Under the pieces are notes generated by a model. That model was not told the DNA's origin. It saw nothing but the letters and a program-made list of their open reading frames with translations, and ran no database searches. Below are positions 19,464 through 28,392 of a stretch of 64,000 bases of DNA, piece after piece. This DNA comes from Qipengyuania huizhouensis (lineage in GTDB: Bacteria > Pseudomonadota > Alphaproteobacteria > Sphingomonadales > Sphingomonadaceae). The stretch spans positions 32,400 to 96,399 of the forward strand of contig NZ_JAIGNT010000010.1 of assembly GCF_019711635.1 (NCBI RefSeq), written 5' to 3'. The translations under genes were made by a program, and so were the position numbers. The first letter of the stretch is position 1; every line of letters begins with the position of its first letter.

Positions 19464-20591
19464 TCAGTTGATGCCGATGGTGTCCGGATTTCCATCCGGA
19501 TCACCGTTCACGGTGCCGCCGCTCCGCGGTGTGCCGAGCAGCAAGAGGCCGGCCATATGCGGGCTTGCCATCGAAGTCCCCGATAGCGTGGCGTATCCGC
19601 CATCCTTGTAGGTAGAGAGAATGGACGAACCCGGCTCTGCATAATCGACCGGCGGATTGCCGTAGTTCGAGAAGCTCGACCAGTTATCGCCCTGCGCGAA
19701 GGAACTGATGGTATAGATGTTCGCATGATTGGCCGAAGCCGGCGACTTGGTCGTAGCACTGGTACTTTCGTTGCCTGCTGCCAAGGCAAACTCGAGCCCG
19801 CCCTGCGCCGCAGCGATGACCGCATCGTTGAGCGCTTGGCTGAACCCGCCACCCAGCGACATGTTCGCTACATCGTCCGAATTTGCGATCGACGCGGCAT
19901 ATTCGATTCCGGCAATAACCCCGCTGGTCGATCCCGACCCGCGACGGTCGAGGACCTTGATGCCGATCACTGTTACACCCGGCGCCACACCTACGACACC
20001 GATTCCGTTACCTTTGATGGCCGCAATCGTACCCGCCACATGCGTGCCGTGACCATTGCCGTCATCGGCATTCTTGTCGCGCGTGAAATTGGCGGCAAGG
20101 CTGGTATCCACATTCAGGTCCGGATGGTCGAAATCCACTCCGGTGTCGATCACCAGTGCGCGACCAGTGGCGCCCGTCTGGCCGCCACCGACGCGAGTGA
20201 CACCCCAAGGAGTGGACTCGCTTGGCTGGGTTCCGCCGTCGCCACCGCCGCCAGGTCCCTTGCCCGGGGGCGGAGCGCTGACACTGTAGACCTGATCCTG
20301 TTCGCAGTAGGCGATCCGCGGGTTGTTCGCCTGCATCTTGGCCACCGCCTGCGGGGCTGCGTTTACGGCAAAGCCGCGGATCGTCCGCTCGTAAGTGAAT
20401 TTGACATTGGCACCACCGGCCCGAGCCGAACGGTTGGCTTCCGCCTTCACCTGACCCTTGCTTACAAGGCCGGGGTTGAAAACGCAGACATACTGGTTTT
20501 CGATTTTCTGTGCTGCGGCAGGCGCAGCGGCAACCACTCCCGCGATCGCGATTAGGCTCGCGGTCGCGAGGCGACCTTTGTTCATTTTCAT
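19464..20591 (-). CDS. Secreted S8 subtilisin-like serine protease
   Basis: A 375-residue preproprotease exported to the periplasm or medium. Residues 1-28 are a signal peptide ending AAAPAAAQ. An I9-type propeptide spans about 32-105, then a Gly/Pro linker, then the catalytic domain. The triad is visible: Asp in VIDTGVDFDHPDLN (about 149), His in NGHGTHVAGT (about 181) and Ser in SGTSMASPHMAG near the C terminus. The C terminus ends shortly after in NGDPDGNPDT. Its own terminator follows. The broad family role is extracellular protein degradation. Confidence 0.94.
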   Translation of the reverse strand: MKMNKGRLATASLIAIAGVVAAAPAAAQKIENQYVCVFNPGLVSKGQVKAEANRSARAGGANVKFTYERTIRGFAVNAAPQAVAKMQANNPRIAYCEQDQVYSVSAPPPGKGPGGGGDGGTQPSESTPWGVTRVGGGQTGATGRALVIDTGVDFDHPDLNVDTSLAANFTRDKNADDGNGHGTHVAGTIAAIKGNGIGVVGVAPGVTVIGIKVLDRRGSGSTSGVIAGIEYAASIANSDDVANMSLGGGFSQALNDAVIAAAQGGLEFALAAGNESTSATTKSPASANHANIYTISSFAQGDNWSSFSNYGNPPVDYAEPGSSILSTYKDGGYATLSGTSMASPHMAGLLLLGTPRSGGTVNGDPDGNPDTIGIN

Positions 20592-20726
20592 TGTTCAGTC
20601 CCTTCCCATGAGATTGAGGAAGGAGAGAATGCCCGACCAAGGACGAACGGCAAGCCGCAGATAGTTAAAATACCCCGAATAATTCAGGAGAGTTACAAAA
20701 AAGTCGCAAAACTTGCCAGTTGGGTT

Positions 20727-21416
20727 TCATTCCAAAATCCAATCCGCTGCCGCCCGGCAATGAATATCGGTGGAATCGAAGACCGGCAGGACGTTGGCAT
20801 CGGTATCGACCACCAGTTCCAGTTCGGTGCAGGCCAGGACGATCGCCTTGGCGCCCTGCTTTTCCTTTATCGTGATAATGGTCTTGAGTGCCCGTTCCGC
20901 ATCTCGGGTCACGCGGCCGAGCATCAGTTCCTTGTAGATGATGCCATCGACCAGTTCGACCTCGTTGGGGTCGGGCGGAAGCAGGTCAACGCCGTGAGAC
21001 ACCAGCCTCTGCCGATACCAGCTTTCGGTCATGACAAAGCGCGTACCGAGCAGGGCCGCGCTTTGGCAATTCGCCTCGGCCATCGCCTTTCCGACCGCGT
21101 CGGCGATGTGGATTACGGGAATGGAGATCGCCTCGGCCACGCGGTCGTAGCTCTTGTGCATGGTATTGGCAGCGATCACGATGCCTTCGGCCCCGGCCGC
21201 CTCGAGCTTGCGGGCACTTTCGACCAGAATCGTGGCGATGGCGTCCCAGTCATCGGCATTCTTGGCGCCGGCGATGCGTGAATAATCCAGGCTGTCGATC
21301 AACATAGGCGCGCTGGCCATGGGCTGCGCACGCTTTTGAACCAACTTGATGATGCGTTCGTAATAGGCGCGGGTGGAAATCCAGCTCATCCCGCCGATGA
21401 GACCCAATGTGCGCAA
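20727..21416 (-). CDS. Aspartate/glutamate racemase family protein
   Basis: A 229-residue PLP-independent amino-acid racemase-like enzyme. It opens with the signature LGLIGGMSWIST. The second catalytic Cys is present in IVLACTELELV. At the first site the family has Cys or Thr just before NTMH, but this protein reads IAANTMHKS, with Ala at about residue 82. The enzyme may therefore have changed specificity or lack two-base racemisation. It stands alone between the subtilase and the hydrolase cassette. Confidence 0.86.
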   Translation of the reverse strand: MRTLGLIGGMSWISTRAYYERIIKLVQKRAQPMASAPMLIDSLDYSRIAGAKNADDWDAIATILVESARKLEAAGAEGIVIAANTMHKSYDRVAEAISIPVIHIADAVGKAMAEANCQSAALLGTRFVMTESWYRQRLVSHGVDLLPPDPNEVELVDGIIYKELMLGRVTRDAERALKTIITIKEKQGAKAIVLACTELELVVDTDANVLPVFDSTDIHCRAAADWILE

Positions 21417-21462
21417 GAGTAGCGCTCCCTCTGTAACCGTTATGCCGCCCCTGTGCGGCCCA

Positions 21463-22470
21463 TCATGATGCAGAAGTCACAACGGGCTCGGTGGATGGCG
21501 GTTCCTCGACAGGCAACTGCGGTGGAATCAACGCTTCCGAAAGCCAGATCTTCAGGTCGATCACGCTCCGCTCCGCAGCCTCTTCCATCGGAAGATGGCC
21601 GATGCCCTCGTAGGAAACGAGGGTCGCCCGCGGCAGGTGCTCGGCGTACCATTCTCCTGCTTCATAAGGAATCAACGTATCTTCCCTTCCCCACATCACC
21701 AGCGTGGGGATCTGCAAGCGCTCGATTTCTTCGGAGGTAAAGGTGGCGCGCGCCGAGCCGAAGCGTTTCCGGGTGGCGTCGCGATTACCCGGATAGCGGG
21801 CGAGCTCCCAGTATCGGTCGACGGCCTCATCCGTCACCACATCCTGGTTCGAAACGCTTTGCGACAGGCTCTTCTCGACCAGCGAACGCGGCAGGAGCTG
21901 GCTCATGATGTCGCCGATTACAGGCATTCCCGCCAATTTGAACGCGATATTGCCGCTGCCTTCGCGTCTCACCGGCGCCCCACCTGCATCGACCAGCACG
22001 AGCGCGTCCAGCCGCCACGGTTTCTCGAGCGCATAGGCCATCGCGATCCCGCCGCCCATCGAATTGCCGGCAAGGGTGAAGGTCTCGATGCCCAGTTTCT
22101 CCGTTACCGCATCGATATCCGCGCCGAAACCCTGGGCGGAATAGTCATCGTCGGGCGCCGGGCCGGTAAGCCCGTGGCCGCGCTGGTCGAAGCGGATGAC
22201 GCGGTAATCTCCCCTCAGCCGATCGGTCCACGGCTGCCAGGTGTGGAGATCGGCATTGGAGCCATGGAGCAGCACGATCACCGGCGCATCGCGGGGCCCT
22301 TCATCCCGTAGGTGAATCTCGCGGCCGTCCTCGAGCATGAGGAACCGCGAAGGACTACCGCCATACTTGGCGCGCATTTCCGCCGGATCGGTGTCCGGGA
22401 CCCGAAAAACGAGGAAGGCGATCACGAGGATCGCCGCCGCCACCAGCATTCCGCGCCAAACCCATTTCAC
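21463..22470 (-). CDS. Alpha/beta-fold hydrolase, membrane-anchored
   Basis: About 335 residues. An N-terminal hydrophobic helix (GMLVAAAILVIAFLVF) anchors or exports the protein. The oxyanion region is VLLHGSNADLHTW, the nucleophile elbow AGNSMGGG, and the catalytic His sits in GIGHLPMEEA. The GTG at 22470 overlaps the TGA of the upstream gene as GTGA and follows AAGGG at good spacing; an ATG at 22491 is the alternative. It is the last gene of a three-gene overlapping cassette. Substrate unknown. Confidence 0.87.
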   Translation of the reverse strand: MKWVWRGMLVAAAILVIAFLVFRVPDTDPAEMRAKYGGSPSRFLMLEDGREIHLRDEGPRDAPVIVLLHGSNADLHTWQPWTDRLRGDYRVIRFDQRGHGLTGPAPDDDYSAQGFGADIDAVTEKLGIETFTLAGNSMGGGIAMAYALEKPWRLDALVLVDAGGAPVRREGSGNIAFKLAGMPVIGDIMSQLLPRSLVEKSLSQSVSNQDVVTDEAVDRYWELARYPGNRDATRKRFGSARATFTSEEIERLQIPTLVMWGREDTLIPYEAGEWYAEHLPRATLVSYEGIGHLPMEEAAERSVIDLKIWLSEALIPPQLPVEEPPSTEPVVTSAS

Positions 22471-23480
22471 GGGGCCATGCCCTTGATCCACTCGCGCACG
22501 ATTTCGGTGCCTTCGTCGTCAACCGTCGACTTGCCGAGTTCAGGCATCGCGACACCGGGATCGTCGCTCAGCATGCGGTGCAGCAGAATGGATTCGTCCG
22601 GCTTGCCGGGCACGATATCGTAGAGATGCTTGCCCGCTCCTCGCCCTGCGGCAACGGGACGCTTCATGATGCCGATGGCATGCGGATCGTCCTGTTCCCA
22701 GCGCAGGTCCAATCCGCTGTTCGACGCGGTCGCACCGGGCCGGTGGCAGTGGGCGCAATTCACATCGAGATAGGCGCGCGCTGCCTCATCGACGCTTGCA
22801 GAGGCACGATTTTCCCAGACCGGTAGTGTGTCTGCTCCATCTGGAACCTGCCCCAGCGTGGCCTCCAGCCAGTCAGCTGATAGGTTGCGCGCCTTTGGGC
22901 CGATGGGAACGACATCACCGTCCAGCCCGTGGCATTCTTTGCATTGGTTCTTGTTCGGCACCCGGTAGCTTATCATCTCTCCCGCGGGCGTCGTCGCCTG
23001 TACCCGCGCACCAGCCACCGCCAGCGTCGCCTCGGTCTGTTCTTCGTTCCAGAGATAGGGGAGCGCCAGCCAGCCATCGGCGCGGTGAAGAAGAACGCGG
23101 GTTTCGACAAGGCGGCGCTTGCCATTCTCCTCGAAGGCGAATGTCTTGATAAGCGCAGAGCCGACAGGGAATTCAAGCAACCCCTCACCTGAAGCGCCGA
23201 CCTTTTGCCCCCCCGGCACATAGACGAAGCGCAGCTTTTCCGCCCCGTCGGAATAAAGCGGCGTGTTCAGGCGATAAGGAGACACACCAGCGGTGGGTAA
23301 CTGAGCACTTGGATCCTCGAAGAAGCCGAAGTCGGACAGAAGGCGCGGCATTCCTTGCGTCACTGCACTGTCACTGACCGAAGCTGGTGCGGGCAGCGGC
23401 TGGAAAACCTCAGCCCGCACTGCGACCGATCCGGCCAACGCAAGGCTCGCGAAGGCAAGAAGGGCGGAGCTGGCATTCAT
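22467..23480 (-). CDS. Secreted protein with two CxxCH heme motifs (HNE_0200-like family)
   Basis: A 337-residue exported protein. Residues 1-23 form a signal peptide. Two c-type heme motifs are visible, CKECH at 170-174 and CAHCH at 232-236, so a periplasmic diheme protein is likely. The layout resembles the conserved hypothetical family recalled as TIGR03806, whose members are usually encoded beside a parallel beta-helix protein, as here. The ATG at 23480 overlaps the beta-helix gene stop as ATGA. Function is unknown. Confidence 0.82.
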   Translation of the reverse strand: MNASSALLAFASLALAGSVAVRAEVFQPLPAPASVSDSAVTQGMPRLLSDFGFFEDPSAQLPTAGVSPYRLNTPLYSDGAEKLRFVYVPGGQKVGASGEGLLEFPVGSALIKTFAFEENGKRRLVETRVLLHRADGWLALPYLWNEEQTEATLAVAGARVQATTPAGEMISYRVPNKNQCKECHGLDGDVVPIGPKARNLSADWLEATLGQVPDGADTLPVWENRASASVDEAARAYLDVNCAHCHRPGATASNSGLDLRWEQDDPHAIGIMKRPVAAGRGAGKHLYDIVPGKPDESILLHRMLSDDPGVAMPELGKSTVDDEGTEIVREWIKGMAP

Positions 23481-24679
23481 CCCCCGAGCCGCGCCTCCAA
23501 TTCGGCGGGCGCTCCGATATCTTCGGTTGGAAAGCGCTCGCTGGGCGGCGGAGCCTGAAGGGGCGCAGGCGTGGCACCGGCCATCCCCTTGCCCTGCTCG
23601 GTAAGGTTGAGTGTCCATCCGGAAATGCCTGACGCAACCTTCAGCGTCACTCCCGCTTCTCCCAGCCCATCCCACATCAGCGGGGGCAGTTCTCCGCCGA
23701 AAGCTGCCAGCAGCGCCTCGGCCCCATCGATTTGCGGATCGTAACCGCCTTGCGCGATCTGGTTGCTTCCCACCACGACGTTGCGGGGAACGGGATCGTA
23801 ATTCTCGTCTTCGAACGGCTGCGGATAGGCGATGACCATGATCGGGGCGGTCGGATTGCCGGACAGGATATTGTTCTCGATCAGCACGCTTTCATTGGCC
23901 ATCACCATGACACCCGTACCCCGCAGCACTCCCGCGACGATATTGCCGGGCGGCGCGAAATTGGGCGTGTCGTTCGCGACCACCAGATTGTTTGCGACCA
24001 CCACATTGCCGCCGCCCATCACCGGCAGGTTGGGCAAGTCGAACACCAGGATGCCGCCCGTATTGCGCGTCGCGACATTGTGCTCGACCAGCGCATTGCG
24101 GCTGTTTTCGATCTCGATCCCGGCGACATTGGCCTCGGCGATTGAATTGCGCACGGTAATACCGTTCGACTGGCCGACATATATGCCCGCATCGCTGGCA
24201 CCGGTCACCTTCACGCCGTCGACCAGCACTCCGGTGCTTTCCACCGGATAGATACCGTAGGCCCCATTTTCCGGGTGCGGCCCGCGGGTCCAGGTCACGC
24301 GCACGCGGTGATAGACGATATTGTCCGCACCCTTTGATTTGACCCCGTCGCCCTTGGGGTTTTCCAGCGCGAAATCGCGCAGGGTGACATTGTCGCTGGT
24401 AACCAGCAGCCCCTCGCCTGCGCCCTGCTGGGACGTAAAGTCGAGTACCGTGCCATCCATCCCCGCGCCGCGAATGGTGACACCCTCTACATCAAGGCTG
24501 AGGCCGTCGGTCAGAGCATAGCGGCCTGCAGCCAGCACGATCTCGTCCCCCGGAGCGGCGAGGATCAATGCTTCCTGAAGACGCTCCTGCGCGCCCTCAC
24601 CCGGTTCAATCGTGTGGGTTTCGGCCAGCACCGGTGCAGCACTCGCGAGAAGTATGGCGGAAATGGCAGTACGGATCAT
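23477..24679 (-). CDS. Secreted parallel beta-helix repeat protein
   Basis: A 400-residue exported protein with a clear signal peptide (ending AAPVLAE). The body is a run of right-handed beta-helix rungs, seen as repeated asparagine- and valine-rich turns such as NGITVRNSIAEANVAGIEIEN and NALVEHNVATRNTGGI. It resembles the family recalled as TIGR03805. Such folds are common in polysaccharide lyases, but no catalytic set is recognised here. It is the first gene of a cassette with the diheme-like protein and a hydrolase, each joined by 4-nt overlaps. Confidence 0.86.
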   Translation of the reverse strand: MIRTAISAILLASAAPVLAETHTIEPGEGAQERLQEALILAAPGDEIVLAAGRYALTDGLSLDVEGVTIRGAGMDGTVLDFTSQQGAGEGLLVTSDNVTLRDFALENPKGDGVKSKGADNIVYHRVRVTWTRGPHPENGAYGIYPVESTGVLVDGVKVTGASDAGIYVGQSNGITVRNSIAEANVAGIEIENSRNALVEHNVATRNTGGILVFDLPNLPVMGGGNVVVANNLVVANDTPNFAPPGNIVAGVLRGTGVMVMANESVLIENNILSGNPTAPIMVIAYPQPFEDENYDPVPRNVVVGSNQIAQGGYDPQIDGAEALLAAFGGELPPLMWDGLGEAGVTLKVASGISGWTLNLTEQGKGMAGATPAPLQAPPPSERFPTEDIGAPAELEARLGG

Positions 24680-24733
24680 GAGTCTCTCCCTCCCGGCCCA
24701 TAGTGCCGAGCGGACAAACTATTGCAAGCGGTC

Positions 24734-25075
24734 CTAGCCTGCAGAGAAGGAACAAATCGCGGCGGAAGTGCCGACCACTTCGATAAGTTCGCGGTCTTCC
24801 ACCGAGCGCAGGCGCTCGAGAAATTCGACCGTGCTGGCGGGAAGACCTGCTTCGCCTTCCCTTTCACCCAAGCGTTCCAGTTCGCGAAGCTGCGAGATCG
24901 TGAGCCGCTCCGACATGCGCGTGCCCATGCAGGCGGCGACCGGTTGCGGAACGCCGCGATCGACCAGCGCACTTTCGATGCGGCCCGCGGTCACCCGCTC
25001 GAAGCCGCCAAGCGCGCCCCATAGACCGATGCCTGCGAGCGCCAGCAGAACGATGACAATCAGTGTCTTGCGCAT
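24734..25075 (-). CDS. Exported or membrane-anchored protein of unknown function
   Basis: 113 residues. An N-terminal helix (TLIVIVLLALAGIGLWGAL) is a signal or anchor, followed by an alpha-helical domain with two Cys residues (CMGT and AAICSF). It lies 3 bp after the pntB stop on the same strand, so it is probably co-transcribed with the transhydrogenase genes. I do not recognise the family. Confidence 0.7.
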   Translation of the reverse strand: MRKTLIVIVLLALAGIGLWGALGGFERVTAGRIESALVDRGVPQPVAACMGTRMSERLTISQLRELERLGEREGEAGLPASTVEFLERLRSVEDRELIEVVGTSAAICSFSAG

Positions 25076-25078
25076 GGT

Positions 25079-26620
25079 TCAGTCGAGCGCCTTCACGATT
25101 TCCTCGACCATCTTCTTTGCATCGGACAACAGCATCATGGTCTGGTCCATGTAGAATACGTCATTGTCGACGCCCGCATAGCCCACGCCGCCCATCGAAC
25201 GCTTGATGAAAAACACCTGCTTGGCCTTGTCCACGTCGAACACGGGCATGCCGTAGATCGGGCTGGACTTGTCGGTCTTCGCCGCCGGATTGACCACATC
25301 GTTCGCCCCGATGATGAAGGCGACGTCCGCCTGCGCGAATTCCGAATTGATGTCCTCCAGTTCGAAGACATTCTCATACGGCACCTGCGCCTCTGCCAGC
25401 AGCACGTTCATGTGCCCCGGCATACGGCCTGCAACCGGGTGGATCGCGTATTTTACCTCCACACCCTTTTCCTCGAGCAGATCGGCCATTTCGCGCAGCG
25501 CGTGCTGCGCCTGGGCGACTGCCATTCCGTAACCCGGGATGATGATCACCTTTTCCGCCTGTTCCAGCATGAAGGCCGCATCGGCCGCACTGCCCTGCTT
25601 GTAGGGCCGCTGCTCACCGCTTTCGCCGCCGCCCGAACCCGCATCGGCGCCGAAGCCGCCTGCAATCACGGAGAGGAAGCTGCGATTCATAGCGCGGCAC
25701 ATGATGTAGCTCAGGATCGCACCCGAAGAGCCGACCAGCGCGCCGGTAATGATCATTGCGGTGTTGCCGAGCGTGAAACCCATCGCCGCCGCAGCCCAGC
25801 CCGAATAGCTGTTCAACATCGACACGACGACCGGCATGTCCGCCCCGCCGATGGGGATGATCAGCAGGAAACCGATAAGGAAGGCGAGAACTGTCAGCCC
25901 GACGATCAGCGGCATGGTTTGCGCAGGTCCTGCAATCGCGAACAAGGCTGTAAGGACGATGATTGCGGCGAGCGTGCCCAGATTGATCACATGCCGCATG
26001 GGCAAGAGAATCGGAGAACCGCTCATCCGGCCCGAAAGCTTGGCGAATGCGATGACGGAGCCGGAGAAGGTGATCGCCCCGATAGCGATACCGAGGCCCA
26101 TCTCCACCTTGCTGACCGCGCCAATGCTTCCCTCGGGTGTCAGCAGGCCGAAAGCGCCCGGATTGAGATAGGCCGCCCAGCCCACCAGAACGGCGGCGAG
26201 GCCGACGAGGCTGTGAAAGGCCGCGACCAGTTCGGGCATTGCGGTCATGGCGATGCGACGCGCAATCAGGAAGCCGATCAGGCCACCGATGGCAATCGCG
26301 ATGCCGATCTCGACGATATTCGCAATGTCGTGCGTGACCAGCGTCGTCACCACCGCAATCAGCATACCGGCCATGCCGAAGCGGTTGCCGGTCCGGCTGG
26401 TCGACGGCGAGGACAGTCCGCGCAGAGCGAGAATGAAGAAAATACCCGCCACGAGATAGGCGAGTGCGACCCAAGGATTTACCGCTTCGCCGGTTGCCGC
26501 ATGTGCGGGTGTAGCCCACATCGTCACCCCAGCGAAAGCTGGGGTCGCTCTCGGCAAGCGCCGCGCGAAATAGGCAGCGATCCCAGCTTTCGCTGGGATG
26601 ACGGAGAATAGCGAACCCAT
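25079..26620 (-). CDS. pntB: NAD(P) transhydrogenase subunit beta
   Basis: PntB is the membrane and NADP-binding subunit of proton-translocating transhydrogenase, which makes NADPH from NADH using the proton gradient. About nine membrane helices are followed by the soluble dIII domain, with GYGMAVAQAQHA and AGRMPGHMNVLLAEA binding NADP. The ATG at 26620 overlaps the pntA2 stop (TGATG). The first ~34 codons, however, run through a palindromic repeat and encode SVIPAKAGI-type sequence; a second ATG at 26521 (MWATPAHAATGEAV) lies just after the repeat and is equally possible as the true start. Confidence 0.95.
   Translation of the reverse strand: MGSLFSVIPAKAGIAAYFARRLPRATPAFAGVTMWATPAHAATGEAVNPWVALAYLVAGIFFILALRGLSSPSTSRTGNRFGMAGMLIAVVTTLVTHDIANIVEIGIAIAIGGLIGFLIARRIAMTAMPELVAAFHSLVGLAAVLVGWAAYLNPGAFGLLTPEGSIGAVSKVEMGLGIAIGAITFSGSVIAFAKLSGRMSGSPILLPMRHVINLGTLAAIIVLTALFAIAGPAQTMPLIVGLTVLAFLIGFLLIIPIGGADMPVVVSMLNSYSGWAAAAMGFTLGNTAMIITGALVGSSGAILSYIMCRAMNRSFLSVIAGGFGADAGSGGGESGEQRPYKQGSAADAAFMLEQAEKVIIIPGYGMAVAQAQHALREMADLLEEKGVEVKYAIHPVAGRMPGHMNVLLAEAQVPYENVFELEDINSEFAQADVAFIIGANDVVNPAAKTDKSSPIYGMPVFDVDKAKQVFFIKRSMGGVGYAGVDNDVFYMDQTMMLLSDAKKMVEEIVKALD
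26522..26603. repeat. Palindromic dispersed-type repeat within the pntB 5' end
   Basis: The arms 26522-26546 and 26579-26603 are inverted copies of about 25 bp with two mismatches; each arm is itself palindromic around AGCGAAAGCT. This is the well-known type of interspersed repeat that translates as VIPAKAGI. It is open in the pntB frame on the minus strand, adding about 27 residues if the upstream start is used. Confidence 0.85.
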
Positions 26621-26904
26621 CACTTCTTCTCCTTCTTCTTGTACATCGCGAGCATACGTTCGGTTACCGCGAAGCCGCCGAAGATATTGACGCTCGCCAA
26701 CACCACACCCAGCAGCCCGAGCCATTTGGCGACTTCGCTGCCCGCCTCAGCCGCCGCGATCAGCGCGCCGACGATGATCACACTCGAAATCGCATTGGTC
26801 ACCGCCATCAGCGGCGTGTGCAGCGCAGGCGTGACCGACCAGACCACGTAGTAACCGACGAAGCAGGCCAGCACGAAAATCGACAGGATCGAAATGAAGT
26901 CCAT
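26620..26904 (-). CDS. NAD(P) transhydrogenase subunit alpha, C-terminal part (PntA2)
   Basis: A 94-residue membrane protein with three helices, corresponding to the membrane part of PntA that is a separate polypeptide in many alphaproteobacteria. The VWSVTPALHTPLMAVTNAISS segment (residues about 22-42) is the conserved core. A lysine-rich tail (KKKEKK) ends the protein. It sits between pntA1 and pntB with the pntB start overlapping its stop. Confidence 0.92.
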   Translation of the reverse strand: MDFISILSIFVLACFVGYYVVWSVTPALHTPLMAVTNAISSVIIVGALIAAAEAGSEVAKWLGLLGVVLASVNIFGGFAVTERMLAMYKKKEKK

Positions 26905-26928
26905 GTGTGGCCCCTCCCCGGGCCGGAT

Positions 26929-28053
26929 CTATTGCGCGGTCAACCTCTCGTTCACGACCTTCCCGCCCTGCGTAAGCCGGACGGCATCGCCGATTTCCTC
27001 ATCCAGCACAGGCTTGCCCTGCTCCTTGTCCCAGAAGGCTGAGAGAAAATTGTAGAGGTTGCGCGCGAACAGCGCAGAGGCGTCGGCGGCGAGGTGCCCG
27101 GCGGTATTCGAATAACCGACGATTTTCACGCCATGCTTCTCGACCGTCTGGTCGGGCTGCGAGCCTTCGACATTGCCGCCCTGCGCAACGGCGAGGTCGA
27201 AAATCACGCTGCCCGGCTTCATCGTCGCAATCTGCGCGTCCGAAATCAGCTTCGGCGCGGGCCGCCCCGGAATGAGCGCGGTCGTGATGACGATGTCCTG
27301 CTTGGCGATGTGCGAGCTGACCAGTTCGGCCTGCGCCTTCTGGTATTCCTCGCTCATTTCGGTGGCATAGCCGCCCGACCCTTCGCCCTCGATGCCTGCG
27401 ACATTCTCGACGAAAATCGGCTTCGCCCCGAGCGACTGGATCTGCTCCTTTGTGGCGCTCCGCACGTCCGTTGCGCTTACCTGCGCGCCCAAACGCTTGG
27501 CGGTGGCGATCGCCTGCAGGCCCGCCACGCCTACGCCCATCACGAAGACCTTTGCCGCCTGTACCGTGCCCGCGGCGGTCATCATCATAGGGAAGGCGCG
27601 CCCATATTCGTTCGCAGCGGTCAGCACCGCCTTGTAGCCGGCGAGGTTCGACTGGCTGGAAAGCACATCCATGCTCTGTGCGCGGGTGATGCGCGGCATG
27701 AATTCCATGCTCAACGCCTCGAAACCGCCCTTGGCATAAGCCTCGACCCGGTCCTTCTCGCGAAAGGGATCGAAAGTCGCCGCGACCCAGGCACCCGGCT
27801 TCGCGCCAGTCAGCGCCATGACGTCGGGCGCCTGCACCGCGAGCACGATGTCCGCACCTTCGACCGCCTTGGGCGCAGGGACCACCTCGGCCCCTGCTTC
27901 CCGGTAGGCTTCGTCGGGAATGGAAGCGGTAATGCCCGCCCCTTCCTCGACCGCGACCGTGGCGCCCAGAGCAGCGAATTTCTTCACCGTTTCGGGCGTG
28001 ATGGCGACCCGGCTTTCACCGGGCGCACGCTCCTTGAGCACCGCGATCCGCAT
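26929..28053 (-). CDS. pntA: NAD(P) transhydrogenase subunit alpha, NAD-binding part (PntA1)
   Basis: The soluble dI component, which binds NAD(H). About 374 residues. The N terminus MRIAVLKE followed by ESRVAITPETV is typical, shared with alanine dehydrogenase. The Rossmann motif is VMGVGVAGLQAIATAKRLGA. The ATG at 28053 follows AGGTG at 6 nt; a GTG two codons upstream is less likely. It is the first of three pnt genes transcribed together. Confidence 0.94.
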   Translation of the reverse strand: MRIAVLKERAPGESRVAITPETVKKFAALGATVAVEEGAGITASIPDEAYREAGAEVVPAPKAVEGADIVLAVQAPDVMALTGAKPGAWVAATFDPFREKDRVEAYAKGGFEALSMEFMPRITRAQSMDVLSSQSNLAGYKAVLTAANEYGRAFPMMMTAAGTVQAAKVFVMGVGVAGLQAIATAKRLGAQVSATDVRSATKEQIQSLGAKPIFVENVAGIEGEGSGGYATEMSEEYQKAQAELVSSHIAKQDIVITTALIPGRPAPKLISDAQIATMKPGSVIFDLAVAQGGNVEGSQPDQTVEKHGVKIVGYSNTAGHLAADASALFARNLYNFLSAFWDKEQGKPVLDEEIGDAVRLTQGGKVVNERLTAQ

Positions 28054-28065
28054 GGGCACCTGTGC

Positions 28066-28191
28066 TTAGCTGGAAATCAGGATAACGACGACGGCCGTGA
28101 TCACGGCCAGCAGCGGGACGGCCCATTTGAGCATGTCGATGAAGGAACTGTAGGTCTTCTTGTGCGCCTTCATGTCGTTGGCGGAATCCAT
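28066..28191 (-). CDS. aa3-type cytochrome c oxidase subunit IV
   Basis: A 41-residue protein: a short hydrophilic head (MDSANDMKAHKKTYSSFIDM) and one membrane helix rich in Val/Ile (LLAVITAVVVILISS). This is the bacterial aa3 oxidase subunit IV family, a tiny accessory subunit of unknown function in the inner membrane. It lies 12 bp upstream of pntA on the same strand, a neighbourhood often seen in sphingomonads. Short genes like this are easily missed; the head motif makes it convincing. Confidence 0.85.
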   Translation of the reverse strand: MDSANDMKAHKKTYSSFIDMLKWAVPLLAVITAVVVILISS

Positions 28192-28392
28192 ATGCGTAGT
28201 ATCCTTGCTTGGATTGGTTTTGCAGGCGGGGTCTATAATGCGTGTTGCAAATCGACAAGGGCATTGGCTCGGGCTTCCCCCACCCGCCTCTCGCCGGACT
28301 CGCGGTTAATCCTGCCTTTACCAGTCTGCGCTACCGTTTTCACTGATATGCGCTTGCCATTCTCGGTTCGCGCAAGAAGGAGCGAGAGCGCA

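Noticed and set aside
25412..26611. A 399-codon + strand frame opposite pntB
   Set aside because: Antisense to pntB; composition is His/Arg/Asp rich as expected for a shadow.
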